Below, piece by piece: positions 17,798-25,649 of a stretch of DNA of 64,000 nt (position 1 is its first letter; each line of letters opens with the position of its first letter). The translations under genes and the position numbers were made by a program. This DNA comes from Pseudomonas sp. stari2 (lineage in GTDB: Bacteria > Pseudomonadota > Gammaproteobacteria > Pseudomonadales > Pseudomonadaceae). The DNA lies in contig NZ_CP099760.1 of NCBI RefSeq assembly GCF_040760005.1, forward strand, positions 521,001-585,000, given 5' to 3'. The notes under the pieces were generated by a model, which worked only from the letters and a program-made list of their open reading frames with translations, was not told the origin of the DNA and made no database searches.

Positions 17798-18466
17798 ATG
17801 GCCCTTCACTACATTTACGACCCTCTGTGCGGCTGGTGCTATGGCGCAAAACCGCTGGTACAAGCCGCACAGCAAGTGCTGCCGGTGATCGCCCACGCGG
17901 GCGGCATGATGACCGGCGCCAACCGTCAGAGTGTTTCACCGCAACTGCGCAATTACGTGATGCCTCACGACCGACGCATTGCTGAATACACTGGACAGCC
18001 GTTTGGCGAAGCCTATTTCGAAGGCCTGTTGCGTGATCACACGGCGGTTTTTGATTCCGCGCCGCCGATTGCCGCTGTCATGGCGGCAGAAAGCATTGAT
18101 GGGCGTGGTCTGGAACTGCTGGGTCGTTTGCAAACCGCACACTATGTAGAAGGCCGACAAATTGCCGATGACGCCGTGCTCGTGGAGTGCGCGGTAGAGA
18201 TGGGCTACGAGGCGGACACGTTCCTTAAAACCCTCAAAGCGACTGACACCGGTCAACACATAAAGAACAGCCGCGCATTGTTGGCGAAACTCGGTGGCCA
18301 AGGCTTTCCAACTTTCGCACTGGAACAGGACGGGCAGTTCACCCTGATCGATATCGGCCCGTGGCTCGGCAAACCGCAGGCCTTTGCACAATGGTTGAGC
18401 GAGTCGATTCCGTCGGCTCCAGCGACACAAGTCTTGCCGGTCTGTGGCCTCGATGGTTGTGCGTGA
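17798..18466 (+). CDS. DsbA-family thioredoxin-fold protein
   Basis: 222 residues with a CGWC motif (Cys11, Cys14) right at the N-terminus, a helical insertion and a cis-Pro loop in GQGFPTFAL. It has no signal peptide, so it is predicted cytoplasmic, like FrnE/2-hydroxychromene isomerase-type DsbA homologues. Two extra cysteines lie near the C-terminus (VCGLDGCA). The redox partner is unknown. It is divergent from the TonB receptor gene with a 243-base gap that must hold both promoters. Confidence 0.8.
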   Translation: MALHYIYDPLCGWCYGAKPLVQAAQQVLPVIAHAGGMMTGANRQSVSPQLRNYVMPHDRRIAEYTGQPFGEAYFEGLLRDHTAVFDSAPPIAAVMAAESIDGRGLELLGRLQTAHYVEGRQIADDAVLVECAVEMGYEADTFLKTLKATDTGQHIKNSRALLAKLGGQGFPTFALEQDGQFTLIDIGPWLGKPQAFAQWLSESIPSAPATQVLPVCGLDGCA

Positions 18467-18568
18467 CCGGGCATCAAATCCCTGATTACAGGCATTTCCC
18501 CGCACGTAGCTTTCGAAAAATTTACTTTTATTAGACGATTTTTGCCTATTTAAAGACGATTCTTGAAA

Positions 18569-18598
18569 TTGACACATTGTTCAGGGCGCGGCTACGAT
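18569..18598 (+). promoter_or_regulatory. Strong sigma-70-type promoter for a candidate small RNA
   Basis: TTGACA (18569-18574), an 18-base spacer, then TACGAT (18593-18598). The -35 is a perfect consensus. A transcript would begin near 18605. Confidence 0.6.
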
Positions 18599-18604
18599 TC
18601 GGCC

Positions 18605-18684
18605 ACAACGCCTGTGGCTAACCGCCATGACTCAAAATCAGGAGCAGGCCCGCCATGACAGTGTCTTGAGCGGGCCTTTTTGTT
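18605..18684 (+). ncRNA. Candidate small RNA or terminated leader upstream of the OprD porin gene
   Basis: An about 80-nt unit bounded by a good promoter and a strong terminator. GCCACA/TGTGGC (18602-18618, at or just before the predicted 5' end) can form a small hairpin. AGGCCCGC (18646-18653) pairs with GCGGGCCT (18670-18677), followed by TTTTTGTTT. The single-stranded middle is A/C-rich with ATGACTCAAAATCAGGAG. It ends 82 bases before the porin start, so it could be an independent sRNA or an attenuator. A tiny ORF (ATG at 18654, MTVS) overlaps the terminator. Confidence 0.5.
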
Positions 18685-18765
18685 TCGGGGTGAATAAAAG
18701 AGTGCATCAAGCGCCGTTTCAGCCGTTCGACACAGCGCGTTTCAACCCGTAATAAGGAAAACAAA

Positions 18766-20052
18766 ATGTTGAACAAGCGGATCAGTCTGATCGCATTGGG
18801 GATGTTGAGCGCCACTCAGGCCATGGCTAACGACCAGGCAGAGTCCAAGGGTTTTGTTGAAGACAGCAGCCTCAAAGTGCTGCTGCGCAATGCCTACATC
18901 AATCGTGACTACAAAGACGGCAACAAGGACAAATCCGAGTGGGGCCAGGCGGCCATCGGTACGTTCTCGTCCGGTTTCACCCAGGGCACCGTCGGTGTCG
19001 GTGTGGACGCATTCGGCCTGTACGCCCTGAACCTGGAGCGCAGCGAAGATCGCAGCGGTGCCCAGGGTATCGACTTCTTCAAGAAAGGCGACAGCGGCCA
19101 CCCGGCCAACGACCTGTCCAAGGGCGGCGCAGCGGTGAAGTTCCGCCTGTCCAACACCACCCTGACTTACGGTGACCAGATGCCGGCCCTGCCGGTGCTG
19201 AACTACGACAACTCGCGTCTGCTGCCGGAAAGCTACACCGGTACCTTGATCACTTCCAAAGAGATCAAAGGCCTGCAACTGGATGCCGGTCGTTTCACCG
19301 CCGAATCGCGTAAAAGCGCTGAAGGCCGTGACAGCGGTGGTCTGAAGTCGATCAACGTGTTGGGCGGTAGCTACCAGTTCACCGAACAGTTCAAGGCTGC
19401 GCTGTACGCTTCCGACGTCGAAGACGTGCTGAAGAAGCAATACGTGAACGCCAACTACGTGTTCCCGATCGACAAGGATCAGTCCCTGACCCTGGACTTC
19501 AACGGTTACCGCACCAAGCTGGACAACTCCTATGTCCGCGAAAACGGTGTGACCGGCGACGACAACAAGATCTGGAGCCTGGCAGCGACCTTCGCTACCG
19601 GCCCGCACTCGTTCACCGTGGCGCACCAGCGCTCCACTGGCGACAGCAACCTGGGTTACGCCTATGGTGGCTACCAGAAAGGTCAGGGGCGCGTGGGTGA
19701 CGGTGGCAACACCATCTACCTGGCCAACTCCTACTGGTCGGACTTCAACGCTGAAGACGAGCGTAGCTGGCAGCTGGGCTATGGCCTGGACTTCGGCGCA
19801 TTCGGCGTACCGGGTCTGAGCTACAACTTCGCGTACGTACGTGGCGACAACATCACCACGTCCACCAGCGAAGGCGGCACCGAGCGTGAAATCTTCAACC
19901 AGTTCAAGTACGTCGTGCAAAGTGGCCCGGCCAAAGACCTGAGCGTAAAAGTGCGTAGCTCGATCCTGCGTGTTTCGCAGAAATCCAGCGAGTACAACGT
20001 CAGCGGCAACGAGCTGCGTGTGTTCGTGGATTACCCGATCAACATCTTCTGA
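18766..20052 (+). CDS. OprD-family outer-membrane porin
   Basis: 428 residues. Signal peptide at about 1-21 (cleavage after AMA), then an 18-strand OprD-type barrel starting VEDSSLKVLLRNAYINRDY, the hallmark of the family, and a C-terminal Phe. The family forms narrow, substrate-selective channels for small carboxylates, basic amino acids or aromatic acids; which one is not decidable here. It has a structured, partly terminated upstream region (candidate sRNA) and a strong terminator downstream. Confidence 0.92.
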   Translation: MLNKRISLIALGMLSATQAMANDQAESKGFVEDSSLKVLLRNAYINRDYKDGNKDKSEWGQAAIGTFSSGFTQGTVGVGVDAFGLYALNLERSEDRSGAQGIDFFKKGDSGHPANDLSKGGAAVKFRLSNTTLTYGDQMPALPVLNYDNSRLLPESYTGTLITSKEIKGLQLDAGRFTAESRKSAEGRDSGGLKSINVLGGSYQFTEQFKAALYASDVEDVLKKQYVNANYVFPIDKDQSLTLDFNGYRTKLDNSYVRENGVTGDDNKIWSLAATFATGPHSFTVAHQRSTGDSNLGYAYGGYQKGQGRVGDGGNTIYLANSYWSDFNAEDERSWQLGYGLDFGAFGVPGLSYNFAYVRGDNITTSTSEGGTEREIFNQFKYVVQSGPAKDLSVKVRSSILRVSQKSSEYNVSGNELRVFVDYPINIF

Positions 20053-20080
20053 TGATCGGTTGAACCCGCGAAAAGCGATA

Positions 20081-20111
20081 AAAAACCCCGACTGGTTCGG
20101 GGTTTTTTTTT
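20081..20111 (+). terminator. Rho-independent terminator after the porin gene
   Basis: AAAAACCCCGA (20081-20091) pairs with TCGGGGTTTTT (20097-20107), followed by more T residues. Confidence 0.88.
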
Positions 20112-20195
20112 GACGGTTTTTCTGAAAAAAGCATAAATACCCGTGTTTTTGTCATTTGAAATGCACTTTGAGGCCGTTTCAAATCGCGTTTCAAA
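20110..20195 (+). promoter_or_regulatory. Candidate promoter and repeated operator-like words before the dioxygenase operon
   Basis: TTGACG (20110-20115), 17 bases, ATAAAT (20133-20138) is a plausible sigma-70 promoter. Downstream lie TTTGAAA (20155-20161) and two direct copies of GTTTCAAA (20176-20183 and 20188-20195) with 12-base spacing. The inverted and direct arrangement resembles a regulator binding region. Confidence 0.4.
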
Positions 20196-20284
20196 CAGGG
20201 CTTTAAATGCCTGAAATTCTTTCTCATGGACGCAAATTCTCCACCTAATAGATTAGGCCGCTCAATGCAGCGGAGAATTTGGTA

Positions 20285-21031
20285 ATGATCGTTTTAACCA
20301 GAGAAGTGGGCGAATCGCTACGGCGCGACAAGTACGCCAACGTGCAGGGTGCTGACTTCAATCTCTACGGTCATTTCGCCGACTTCGTCAGACTGACCAA
20401 AAGTTGGGAAAACATGGAGCCTGACAGTTACTACGGTCAGGCCGAAGCCGGCATGCGTTACCGTCGTTACAGCGACTTTGAGTACAACCCCAAGACTCGC
20501 GAGCTCAAGCAGCTTGAGCATCGCGCGTACGTGCAGTCCAAGGAGAACAACGCCTATGTGGGCGGTGTGGTCCGGCACTTCCAGGACTTCTCGGACGAAG
20601 TCATCGACTCACCGGTGATGCGCAGCCTGATCGACACCGATTTCGAAGTGTACAAAAGCGTGTTGCCGGAAGAGCTGCACGATGAAATCTGGCAATGCCA
20701 GATCCATCAGATCCGCATCGAGATCAAACCCGGCAAACAACTTGAAATCACGCCGGAAGGCATTCACTGCGACGGTTATCCGTTCAGCGGTGTGCACTTC
20801 TGGGGCCGCAATAATGTCGAGGGCGCCGAAAGCCGTCTGTACGACATTCACGAGCAGCAACTGGCGTCGACCACCTACCAGGAGATCCTCGACACCACTT
20901 ACTTCCTCGACCGCGACATGCGCCACTACGTGACACCGGCGCGCAACACCCACTCCCATGCCATGGCTTATCGGCAGATCCTGGCGATTTCCTTCTCGCG
21001 GCCCGGGACCGCTTTCGACATTGTTCGCTAA
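20285..21031 (+). CDS. 2-oxoglutarate/Fe(II) dioxygenase of the free amino acid hydroxylase family (PF10014-like)
   Basis: 248 residues, close to the about 240 of Bacillus L-isoleucine 4-hydroxylase (IDO), whose family this resembles. The Fe(II)-binding HxD is His161-x-Asp163 (GIHCDGYPFSG). The distal His is His223 or His225 in NTHSHAMAYRQ, with Arg230 as the probable 2-oxoglutarate anchor. Family members hydroxylate free aliphatic amino acids. The start at ATG 20285 is preferred because GGAG lies 9 bases before it; TTG 20279 is too close. It is the first gene of an overlapping set with a GNAT enzyme and AzlCD exporter genes, which supports an amino acid substrate. Confidence 0.78.
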   Translation: MIVLTREVGESLRRDKYANVQGADFNLYGHFADFVRLTKSWENMEPDSYYGQAEAGMRYRRYSDFEYNPKTRELKQLEHRAYVQSKENNAYVGGVVRHFQDFSDEVIDSPVMRSLIDTDFEVYKSVLPEELHDEIWQCQIHQIRIEIKPGKQLEITPEGIHCDGYPFSGVHFWGRNNVEGAESRLYDIHEQQLASTTYQEILDTTYFLDRDMRHYVTPARNTHSHAMAYRQILAISFSRPGTAFDIVR

Positions 21032-21488
21032 TCAGATCACCCAAATAGACGGCGTCGAATGCTCGACGCCGGTGGTGCTGCGGCGCGCGACGGCCAAGGA
21101 CGCGCAGCGCATGGAGCGTTTCTTCCGCCAGTTCGACGAAGTGTCGTTCTGTGAATGGCAGGACGCCAAGTGCCTGCGCGGCGTGCTGATCCAGAAAACC
21201 ACCACGGCGTATCTGGCCTTCGACGTCGAAGGCGAGATTGTCGGGGCGGTGCTGGGCGGCATGCTCGGCAGTCGCGGCACCATCAACCATCTGGCGGTCA
21301 GCCTGCGCTATCGCAGCCAGGGCGTCGGCCAGCGACTGGTGGAAGCGGCGTCGGCCGACATGAAACGGGTCGGTGTGCTGCGGATGTTCCTGTTCGTCGA
21401 TGATGCTAACCTCGCGGGCAAGCGTTTCTGGACTGCCCAGGGTTTCTGCGAACCTCACGGCGAACGGACATTTGAGAGGGATCTATGA
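21021..21488 (+). CDS. GNAT-family N-acetyltransferase
   Basis: About 155 residues with a GNAT fold: strand-turn LAFDVEGEIVGAVLGG, then LAVSLRYRSQGVGQRLVEAA containing the acetyl-CoA pyrophosphate loop (RSQGVG), and a C-terminal FVDDANLAGKRFWTAQGF. The start is uncertain: TTG 21021 overlaps the upstream stop by 11 nt and gives a normal N-terminus, while ATG 20958 would overlap by 74 nt. It overlaps azlC by 4 nt. A role in acetylating the hydroxylated amino acid is inference from context. Confidence 0.75.
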   Translation: MFANQITQIDGVECSTPVVLRRATAKDAQRMERFFRQFDEVSFCEWQDAKCLRGVLIQKTTTAYLAFDVEGEIVGAVLGGMLGSRGTINHLAVSLRYRSQGVGQRLVEAASADMKRVGVLRMFLFVDDANLAGKRFWTAQGFCEPHGERTFERDL

Positions 21489-22201
21489 ATGAAACATCCG
21501 GCAGTGCGCCGCTGATGGTCGACCGTCAGCCGTCGCGCACGTTTGCCGAAGCCAGCCCGGTGGTGGCCGGTTATTTCACCGTGTCGTTCGTGTTCGGGCT
21601 GATGGCGGTCAACGCCGGGCTGCCGCTGTGGCTGCCGGTGGCAATGTGTCTGTTCGTGTATGCCGGGGCTTCGCAATTCGCGGCGCTGGCGCTGATCAGC
21701 AGCGGTGCGTCGCTGACCACCATCGTGCTGACCACGTTTCTGATCAACGCACGGCACATGCTGATGTCGGTCTACATGGCGAAGGCCCTGCGGGCGCTGG
21801 GCCTGAGCCGCATGGAGCGTTGGTGCTACGCCGGCGGCCTGACCGATGAATCGTTCGCCTTCCACAGCGTCAAACTGGGCACCGGTGTGCCGGTGAATAT
21901 CCGTTATCTGATCGGCTTCAACCTGTTCTGCCACACCTCCTGGGTGATCGGCGGATTGCTCGGCGCCTTGTGCGCACAGTACGCGTCGCACTTGATCAAA
22001 TATCAGCTCGACTATGCGCTGACCGCAATGATGCTTTATGTGCTGGTCTCGCTGTGCAACACCCGCAACAAGCTCATTGCCGCCCTGGCCGCAGTGGTCT
22101 GCATGGGCGCTCTGAGCCTGGTTGGCAGCTCGCCGTTCAACGTTTTCATCGCCACGTTTGTGGGCTGTGGAGTGGGTGTATGCCTGACCAAACGTTCCTG
22201 A
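21485..22201 (+). CDS. azlC: AzlC-family branched-chain amino acid exporter, large subunit
   Basis: 238 residues, highly hydrophobic with about five to seven membrane segments. AzlC hallmarks are seen: the PVVAGYFTVSFVFG segment, YAGASQFAAL (about 59-68) and NARHMLMS. AzlC with AzlD exports branched-chain amino acids and their analogues (4-azaleucine resistance in Bacillus; YgaZH in E. coli). It overlaps the GNAT gene by 4 nt and azlD by 22 nt, so all are coupled. Confidence 0.9.
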   Translation: MNETSGSAPLMVDRQPSRTFAEASPVVAGYFTVSFVFGLMAVNAGLPLWLPVAMCLFVYAGASQFAALALISSGASLTTIVLTTFLINARHMLMSVYMAKALRALGLSRMERWCYAGGLTDESFAFHSVKLGTGVPVNIRYLIGFNLFCHTSWVIGGLLGALCAQYASHLIKYQLDYALTAMMLYVLVSLCNTRNKLIAALAAVVCMGALSLVGSSPFNVFIATFVGCGVGVCLTKRS

Positions 22202-22497
22202 TTCTGGTGGTCGCGCTGATGATGGCCGTGACCTTTCTGCCACGAGCGCTACCGCTGCAGGTCAACACCGAGCACTGGCCGCCCTTCGTCGCCCGGGCGC
22301 TGGAATACCTGCCGGTGGCGATCGTCGCTGCGATCAGCCTGACACCCTTGTTGATCAAGGATCAGCACATACAGCTCGATCGCCCGGAATTTTATGCAGC
22401 GATTCCGACGCTGTTATGTGCGTATTTCAGCAAAAACCTCTTTCTCAGTGTGGCGGTTGGGACGGCTGCGTACATTGCGCTCGGCTCGTTCATGTAG
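22180..22497 (+). CDS. azlD: AzlD-family exporter, small subunit
   Basis: 105 residues with about three to four membrane segments; the LMMAVTFLPRALPL start and the PVAIVAAISLTPLL segment are typical of AzlD. The start at 22180 overlaps azlC by 22 nt, as is usual for this pair. Its last 84 bases overlap the 3' end of the convergent LysR gene, which is unusual. Confidence 0.88.
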   Translation: MPDQTFLILVVALMMAVTFLPRALPLQVNTEHWPPFVARALEYLPVAIVAAISLTPLLIKDQHIQLDRPEFYAAIPTLLCAYFSKNLFLSVAVGTAAYIALGSFM

Positions 22498-23340
22498 CGG
22501 CAGATCGACCACGTCGTTCAACGCCTGGCCGGACAGATCCGGGTTGTTTACCGCCAGGCGTACTTCGAGGAAATCCTCGAACCCGGGGAAAATCGTCAGG
22601 CCGTTCTTCTGCGCGGCCTCGCGGGAGACCATGCCGACCGCGTCCATCTGCGTGATGAGCGACAGGGTCAGCGTTTCGCTGCAGGAATAAATCGTCCGCT
22701 GACTGTTCTCGTGATTACCCAGCCCGGCGTCGAGAAAACGCAAAAAGCTGTGGGAATACGGGCAATCTTCTGCAGGACGCACCTGAAACTTGTTGCCAAG
22801 TAACGTCAGCGGATCGTTCTCCTGACCACAATGAGCGCCGACTACCTGCACCTGCACTTCCGGCAGGACAATGCTCGGCAACCCCGGCCGCTGCGGGCCG
22901 ATCAGCACCGCAAGGTCGAAGTCTTCGTTCTTCAGCTTGCTGAGATTTTCCATCGACTCGGCGTAGCTGAATTCCATCTGATAGTCGGGGAACACATCGA
23001 TCAGGCGTCCGATCAGTCGCCGGTTGAAATCCGGGTCCAGCGTGGTGTTCAACGCCACTTTCAACGTGCGCTGTCCCGGTACCTTCAACGCCTCGACTTT
23101 CTCTTCCATCTGCCGCGTGGCTATCAGCACTCTGTCCATATAGGGCGTCAGCTCGGTGCCTTGCGGCGTCAGCGTCAGGCCCTTGTTGGATCGTCTAAAC
23201 AAGCGGAAACCGAACTGTTCTTCGACCTTGTTCAACTGCGCGGCCAGGGCCTGCACAGTCAGGCACGAATGCTCGGCTGCGGCCGACAACGAGCCGGTCT
23301 GCACGATGCGCATGAGGTTGCGTAAGGTTCTGCTATCCAT
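22414..23340 (-). CDS. LysR-family transcriptional regulator convergent with azlD
   Basis: 308 residues with an N-terminal winged helix (SLSAAAEHSCLTVQALAAQLNKVEE) and a co-inducer domain. Its C-terminal about 27 residues are encoded antisense to azlD, so the two genes cannot be freely separated. This N-terminal type resembles NAC/Cbl-like LysR proteins that respond to nitrogen or amino acids, but I cannot assign it. It may control the dioxygenase/AzlCD operon, although it is convergent rather than divergent. Confidence 0.85.
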   Translation of the reverse strand: MDSRTLRNLMRIVQTGSLSAAAEHSCLTVQALAAQLNKVEEQFGFRLFRRSNKGLTLTPQGTELTPYMDRVLIATRQMEEKVEALKVPGQRTLKVALNTTLDPDFNRRLIGRLIDVFPDYQMEFSYAESMENLSKLKNEDFDLAVLIGPQRPGLPSIVLPEVQVQVVGAHCGQENDPLTLLGNKFQVRPAEDCPYSHSFLRFLDAGLGNHENSQRTIYSCSETLTLSLITQMDAVGMVSREAAQKNGLTIFPGFEDFLEVRLAVNNPDLSGQALNDVVDLPLHERAERNVRSRPNRHTEKEVFAEIRT

Positions 23341-23709
23341 GGGTAATGCCCTCTGAAGTGGGCTGGGTATTGTTGTGTACGTGACGGCCTGAACGGCTCC
23401 ATTTGCCGGCTATATTCCTGTACCTGAGCATAGTTGTCGCGCAATTAGTAGCGAATTGATGTCCCCGCCGATGGCTGGAGGCTGACACAGAATCGAGGTT
23501 TTTGGTGACGCGGGGGTGATTGGGGTCAAAAAAAGTGCACGGTTTGGGTGCGTTTGGGGGGATTTTCCAAGGGAAACGACTGACGTGAAGGATGCCTTTT
23601 GCCCGCAATTTTTACGGACAGGTCTCAGAGATCACTGCGAATGAGCTGATATCGGCTGCCAGAGTGAGCGTCTCTAATAAGTCGCACTGTCTGGAAATAG
23701 GTAATTGCG
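23341..23709. other. Intergenic stretch with no supported gene
   Basis: This holds the promoter region of the minus-strand LysR gene, including an AT-rich TTAGTAGCGAATT patch compatible with a LysR-type site. Codon use of the short ORFs here is not gene-like. No terminator or repeat was seen. Confidence 0.4.
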
Positions 23710-23865
23710 ATGGTGGTTCAACGAAAACCCGAACATGTGCGGATACCCTCACTGAAGACCGCCCGCGCCATGAGGGAAGCACTCCTGCTTCGACAGTATT
23801 TTGGTTCGATTGATGAGCTGTTGAAGGCTCAAGACGATGCAGAAAAAGGCATTCAATCACGCTGA
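23710..23865 (+). CDS. Putative small protein (51 aa)
   Basis: 51 residues: a basic N-terminus (VVQRKPEHVR), then a predicted helical segment (LKTARAMREALLLRQYFGSIDELLK) and a charged tail. GGAAATAGG lies upstream of ATG 23710. The composition looks like a natural small helical protein or a degraded regulator/antitoxin fragment. There is no partner gene nearby and no family is recognised. A competing frame (23592-23813) looks less protein-like. Confidence 0.35.
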   Translation: MVVQRKPEHVRIPSLKTARAMREALLLRQYFGSIDELLKAQDDAEKGIQSR

Positions 23866-24033
23866 GCTGACGCGTTCCTTTGCTCAAATTCTGGTGGGGT
23901 TGTTACAGGCTATTCATTACACCACCTCACAAATGAAGTACCCAACCCCTACTTTTTCCCCTCCCGGCACACGCCTACATTGAGCTCCAACACCTGACCA
24001 TCATCCCGAGGGCAGGTCACTGGAGTAGTCGTC

Positions 24034-24252
24034 ATGCCATTTGTCAGCGTACGCATCACCCGCGATGGTGTTACCCGTGAGCAGAAAGCTCAGGTGATCG
24101 CCGAAATCACTGAAACCCTGGAACGCGTCCTCAACAAGCGCCCGGACCTGACCCACATCGTGATCGAAGAAGTCGACACCGATAACTGGGGCTACGCCGG
24201 CATCACCACCACCGAATACCGCCGGCAACTGGCGGAACGGGGCCAGTCATGA
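24034..24252 (+). CDS. 4-oxalocrotonate tautomerase-family protein
   Basis: 72 residues beginning M-P-F, so that Pro is the mature N-terminus (catalytic Pro1 of the tautomerase superfamily). Conserved Arg11-region residues (VSVRITRDGVTREQK) and the family-typical THIVIEEVDTDNWGYAG segment are present. The substrate is unknown; many such small tautomerases have dehalogenase or hydratase side activities. It overlaps the next gene by 4 nt. Confidence 0.88.
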   Translation: MPFVSVRITRDGVTREQKAQVIAEITETLERVLNKRPDLTHIVIEEVDTDNWGYAGITTTEYRRQLAERGQS

Positions 24253-24893
24253 CCCCGACCGTAACCATCGATTTCGTCTCCGACGTGGTGTGCCCCTGGT
24301 GCGCACTCGGGGCGACAGCGCTGGAGCAGGCGATCGGCAATCTGGCCGGCGAGGTTTCGGTGGAGCTGACCTACAAGCCCTTCGAACTCAACCCGGACAT
24401 GCCCGCCGAAGGCGAACCGGCGGTGCAGCACTTGATGCGCAAATACGGCCGCACCGCCGAAGACGTCGCCGCCGGTAAGAGGATGCAAATCGAACGCGGC
24501 AATGCCATCGGTTTCGAGTTCGATCTGGAGAAGCGCACGCATTTTCACAACACCTTCGACGCCCATCGATTGCTGATGTGTGCAGCACAGGAAGGGCGGC
24601 AGATCGCGCTGAAAAAGATCCTGCTGCGCGCTTACTTCCGCGACGGCGACAACCCGAACGATCACCCGACGCTGATGCGTCTGGCGACCGAAGCAGGACT
24701 GGATGCGGTGAAGGCTCGCAAGGTGCTGGCCAACGACGAATTCGCCAGCGAAGTACGGCAACTGCAAGCGTTTTACCGGCAGCACGGAATCAACTCGGTG
24801 CCCGCGCTGATCCTGAACGGCAAGCACCTGGTGTCCGGTTCGCAATCGGTCGAGTACTACGAACAAATGCTGAAACAACTGGCTGCCGCCTGA
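24249..24893 (+). CDS. DsbA-family oxidoreductase (FrnE-like)
   Basis: 214 residues, thioredoxin fold with CPWC (Cys15, Cys18) and the FrnE-typical VSDVVCPWC and FELNPDMP segments; cis-Pro in NSVPALILNG. It is predicted cytoplasmic (no signal peptide). FrnE homologues act as disulfide oxidoreductases or as isomerases in aromatic polyketide pathways. It is coupled to the tautomerase by ATGA overlap and followed 33 bases later by an SDR gene. Confidence 0.88.
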   Translation: MTPTVTIDFVSDVVCPWCALGATALEQAIGNLAGEVSVELTYKPFELNPDMPAEGEPAVQHLMRKYGRTAEDVAAGKRMQIERGNAIGFEFDLEKRTHFHNTFDAHRLLMCAAQEGRQIALKKILLRAYFRDGDNPNDHPTLMRLATEAGLDAVKARKVLANDEFASEVRQLQAFYRQHGINSVPALILNGKHLVSGSQSVEYYEQMLKQLAAA

Positions 24894-24926
24894 TTCAACA
24901 CCCACTTATTGATTGAGGATTTCATC

Positions 24927-25637
24927 ATGAGCAACTCGAAAAAAACCGTCGTTATCACCGGTGCTTCCCAAGGTCTGGGCGAAGGCATGGTCAAGGCCTT
25001 CCGTGAACTGGGCTACAACATCGTCGCTACCTCGCGCTCGATCAAACCGTCGAACGACCCGCAGATCCTGACCATCGCCGGCGACATCGGCGACCCGGCT
25101 ACGGCACAGCGCGTGATTAGCGAAGGCGTGGCCCGCTTCGGCCGCATCGACACCCTGGTCAACAACGCCGGCATCTTTGTCGCCAAACCGTTCACCGCCT
25201 ACACCCCGGAAGACTACGCGGCGGTGCTGTCGGTCAACCTCAACGGTTTCTTCTACATCACCCAACTGGCCATCGCCGAGATGGAAAAACAGGGCAAGGG
25301 TCACGTAGTCAACATCACCACCAGCCTGACCGACCACGCGGTCGACGGCGTGCCCTCGGTCCTCGCTTCACTGACCAAGGGCGGCCTCAACGCCGCCACC
25401 AAATCCTTGGCCATCGAATACGCCAAACGCGGGATTCGGGTGAACGCGGTATCGCCGGGCATCATCAAGACGCCGATGCATGGCGAGGAAACCCATACGG
25501 CACTGGGTGCGCTGCACCCGGTCGGGCACATGGGCGAGGTCGACGATATTGCGCAGGCGGTGGTATATCTCGACAACGCGAACTTTGTGACTGGCGAGAT
25601 TCTGCATGTGGATGGCGGGCAGAGCGCTGGGCACTGA
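24927..25637 (+). CDS. Short-chain dehydrogenase/reductase lacking the catalytic Tyr
   Basis: 236 residues, Rossmann fold with TGASQGLG (11-18) for NAD(P) and NNAG (79-82). The classical YxxxK motif is altered: Lys151 is kept, but the residue four before it is Ala147, not Tyr (VLASLTKGG). The rest of the core (SPGIIKTPM, GEILHVDGGQ) is intact. It may be a catalytically altered SDR or use a different acid. The start at 24927 (MSNSKK) is family-like; an upstream ATG at 24909 is less so. It ends at a terminator. Confidence 0.87.
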   Translation: MSNSKKTVVITGASQGLGEGMVKAFRELGYNIVATSRSIKPSNDPQILTIAGDIGDPATAQRVISEGVARFGRIDTLVNNAGIFVAKPFTAYTPEDYAAVLSVNLNGFFYITQLAIAEMEKQGKGHVVNITTSLTDHAVDGVPSVLASLTKGGLNAATKSLAIEYAKRGIRVNAVSPGIIKTPMHGEETHTALGALHPVGHMGEVDDIAQAVVYLDNANFVTGEILHVDGGQSAGH

Positions 25638-25649
25638 TTGACGCGGAAA

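Noticed and set aside
18627..18751. 41-codon ORF running across the sRNA candidate
   Set aside because: It reads through the terminator stem and has no ribosome site.
23592..23813. 73-residue plus-strand ORF
   Set aside because: Overlaps the better 51-residue frame and has Ser/Thr/Arg-rich non-family composition with no ribosome site.
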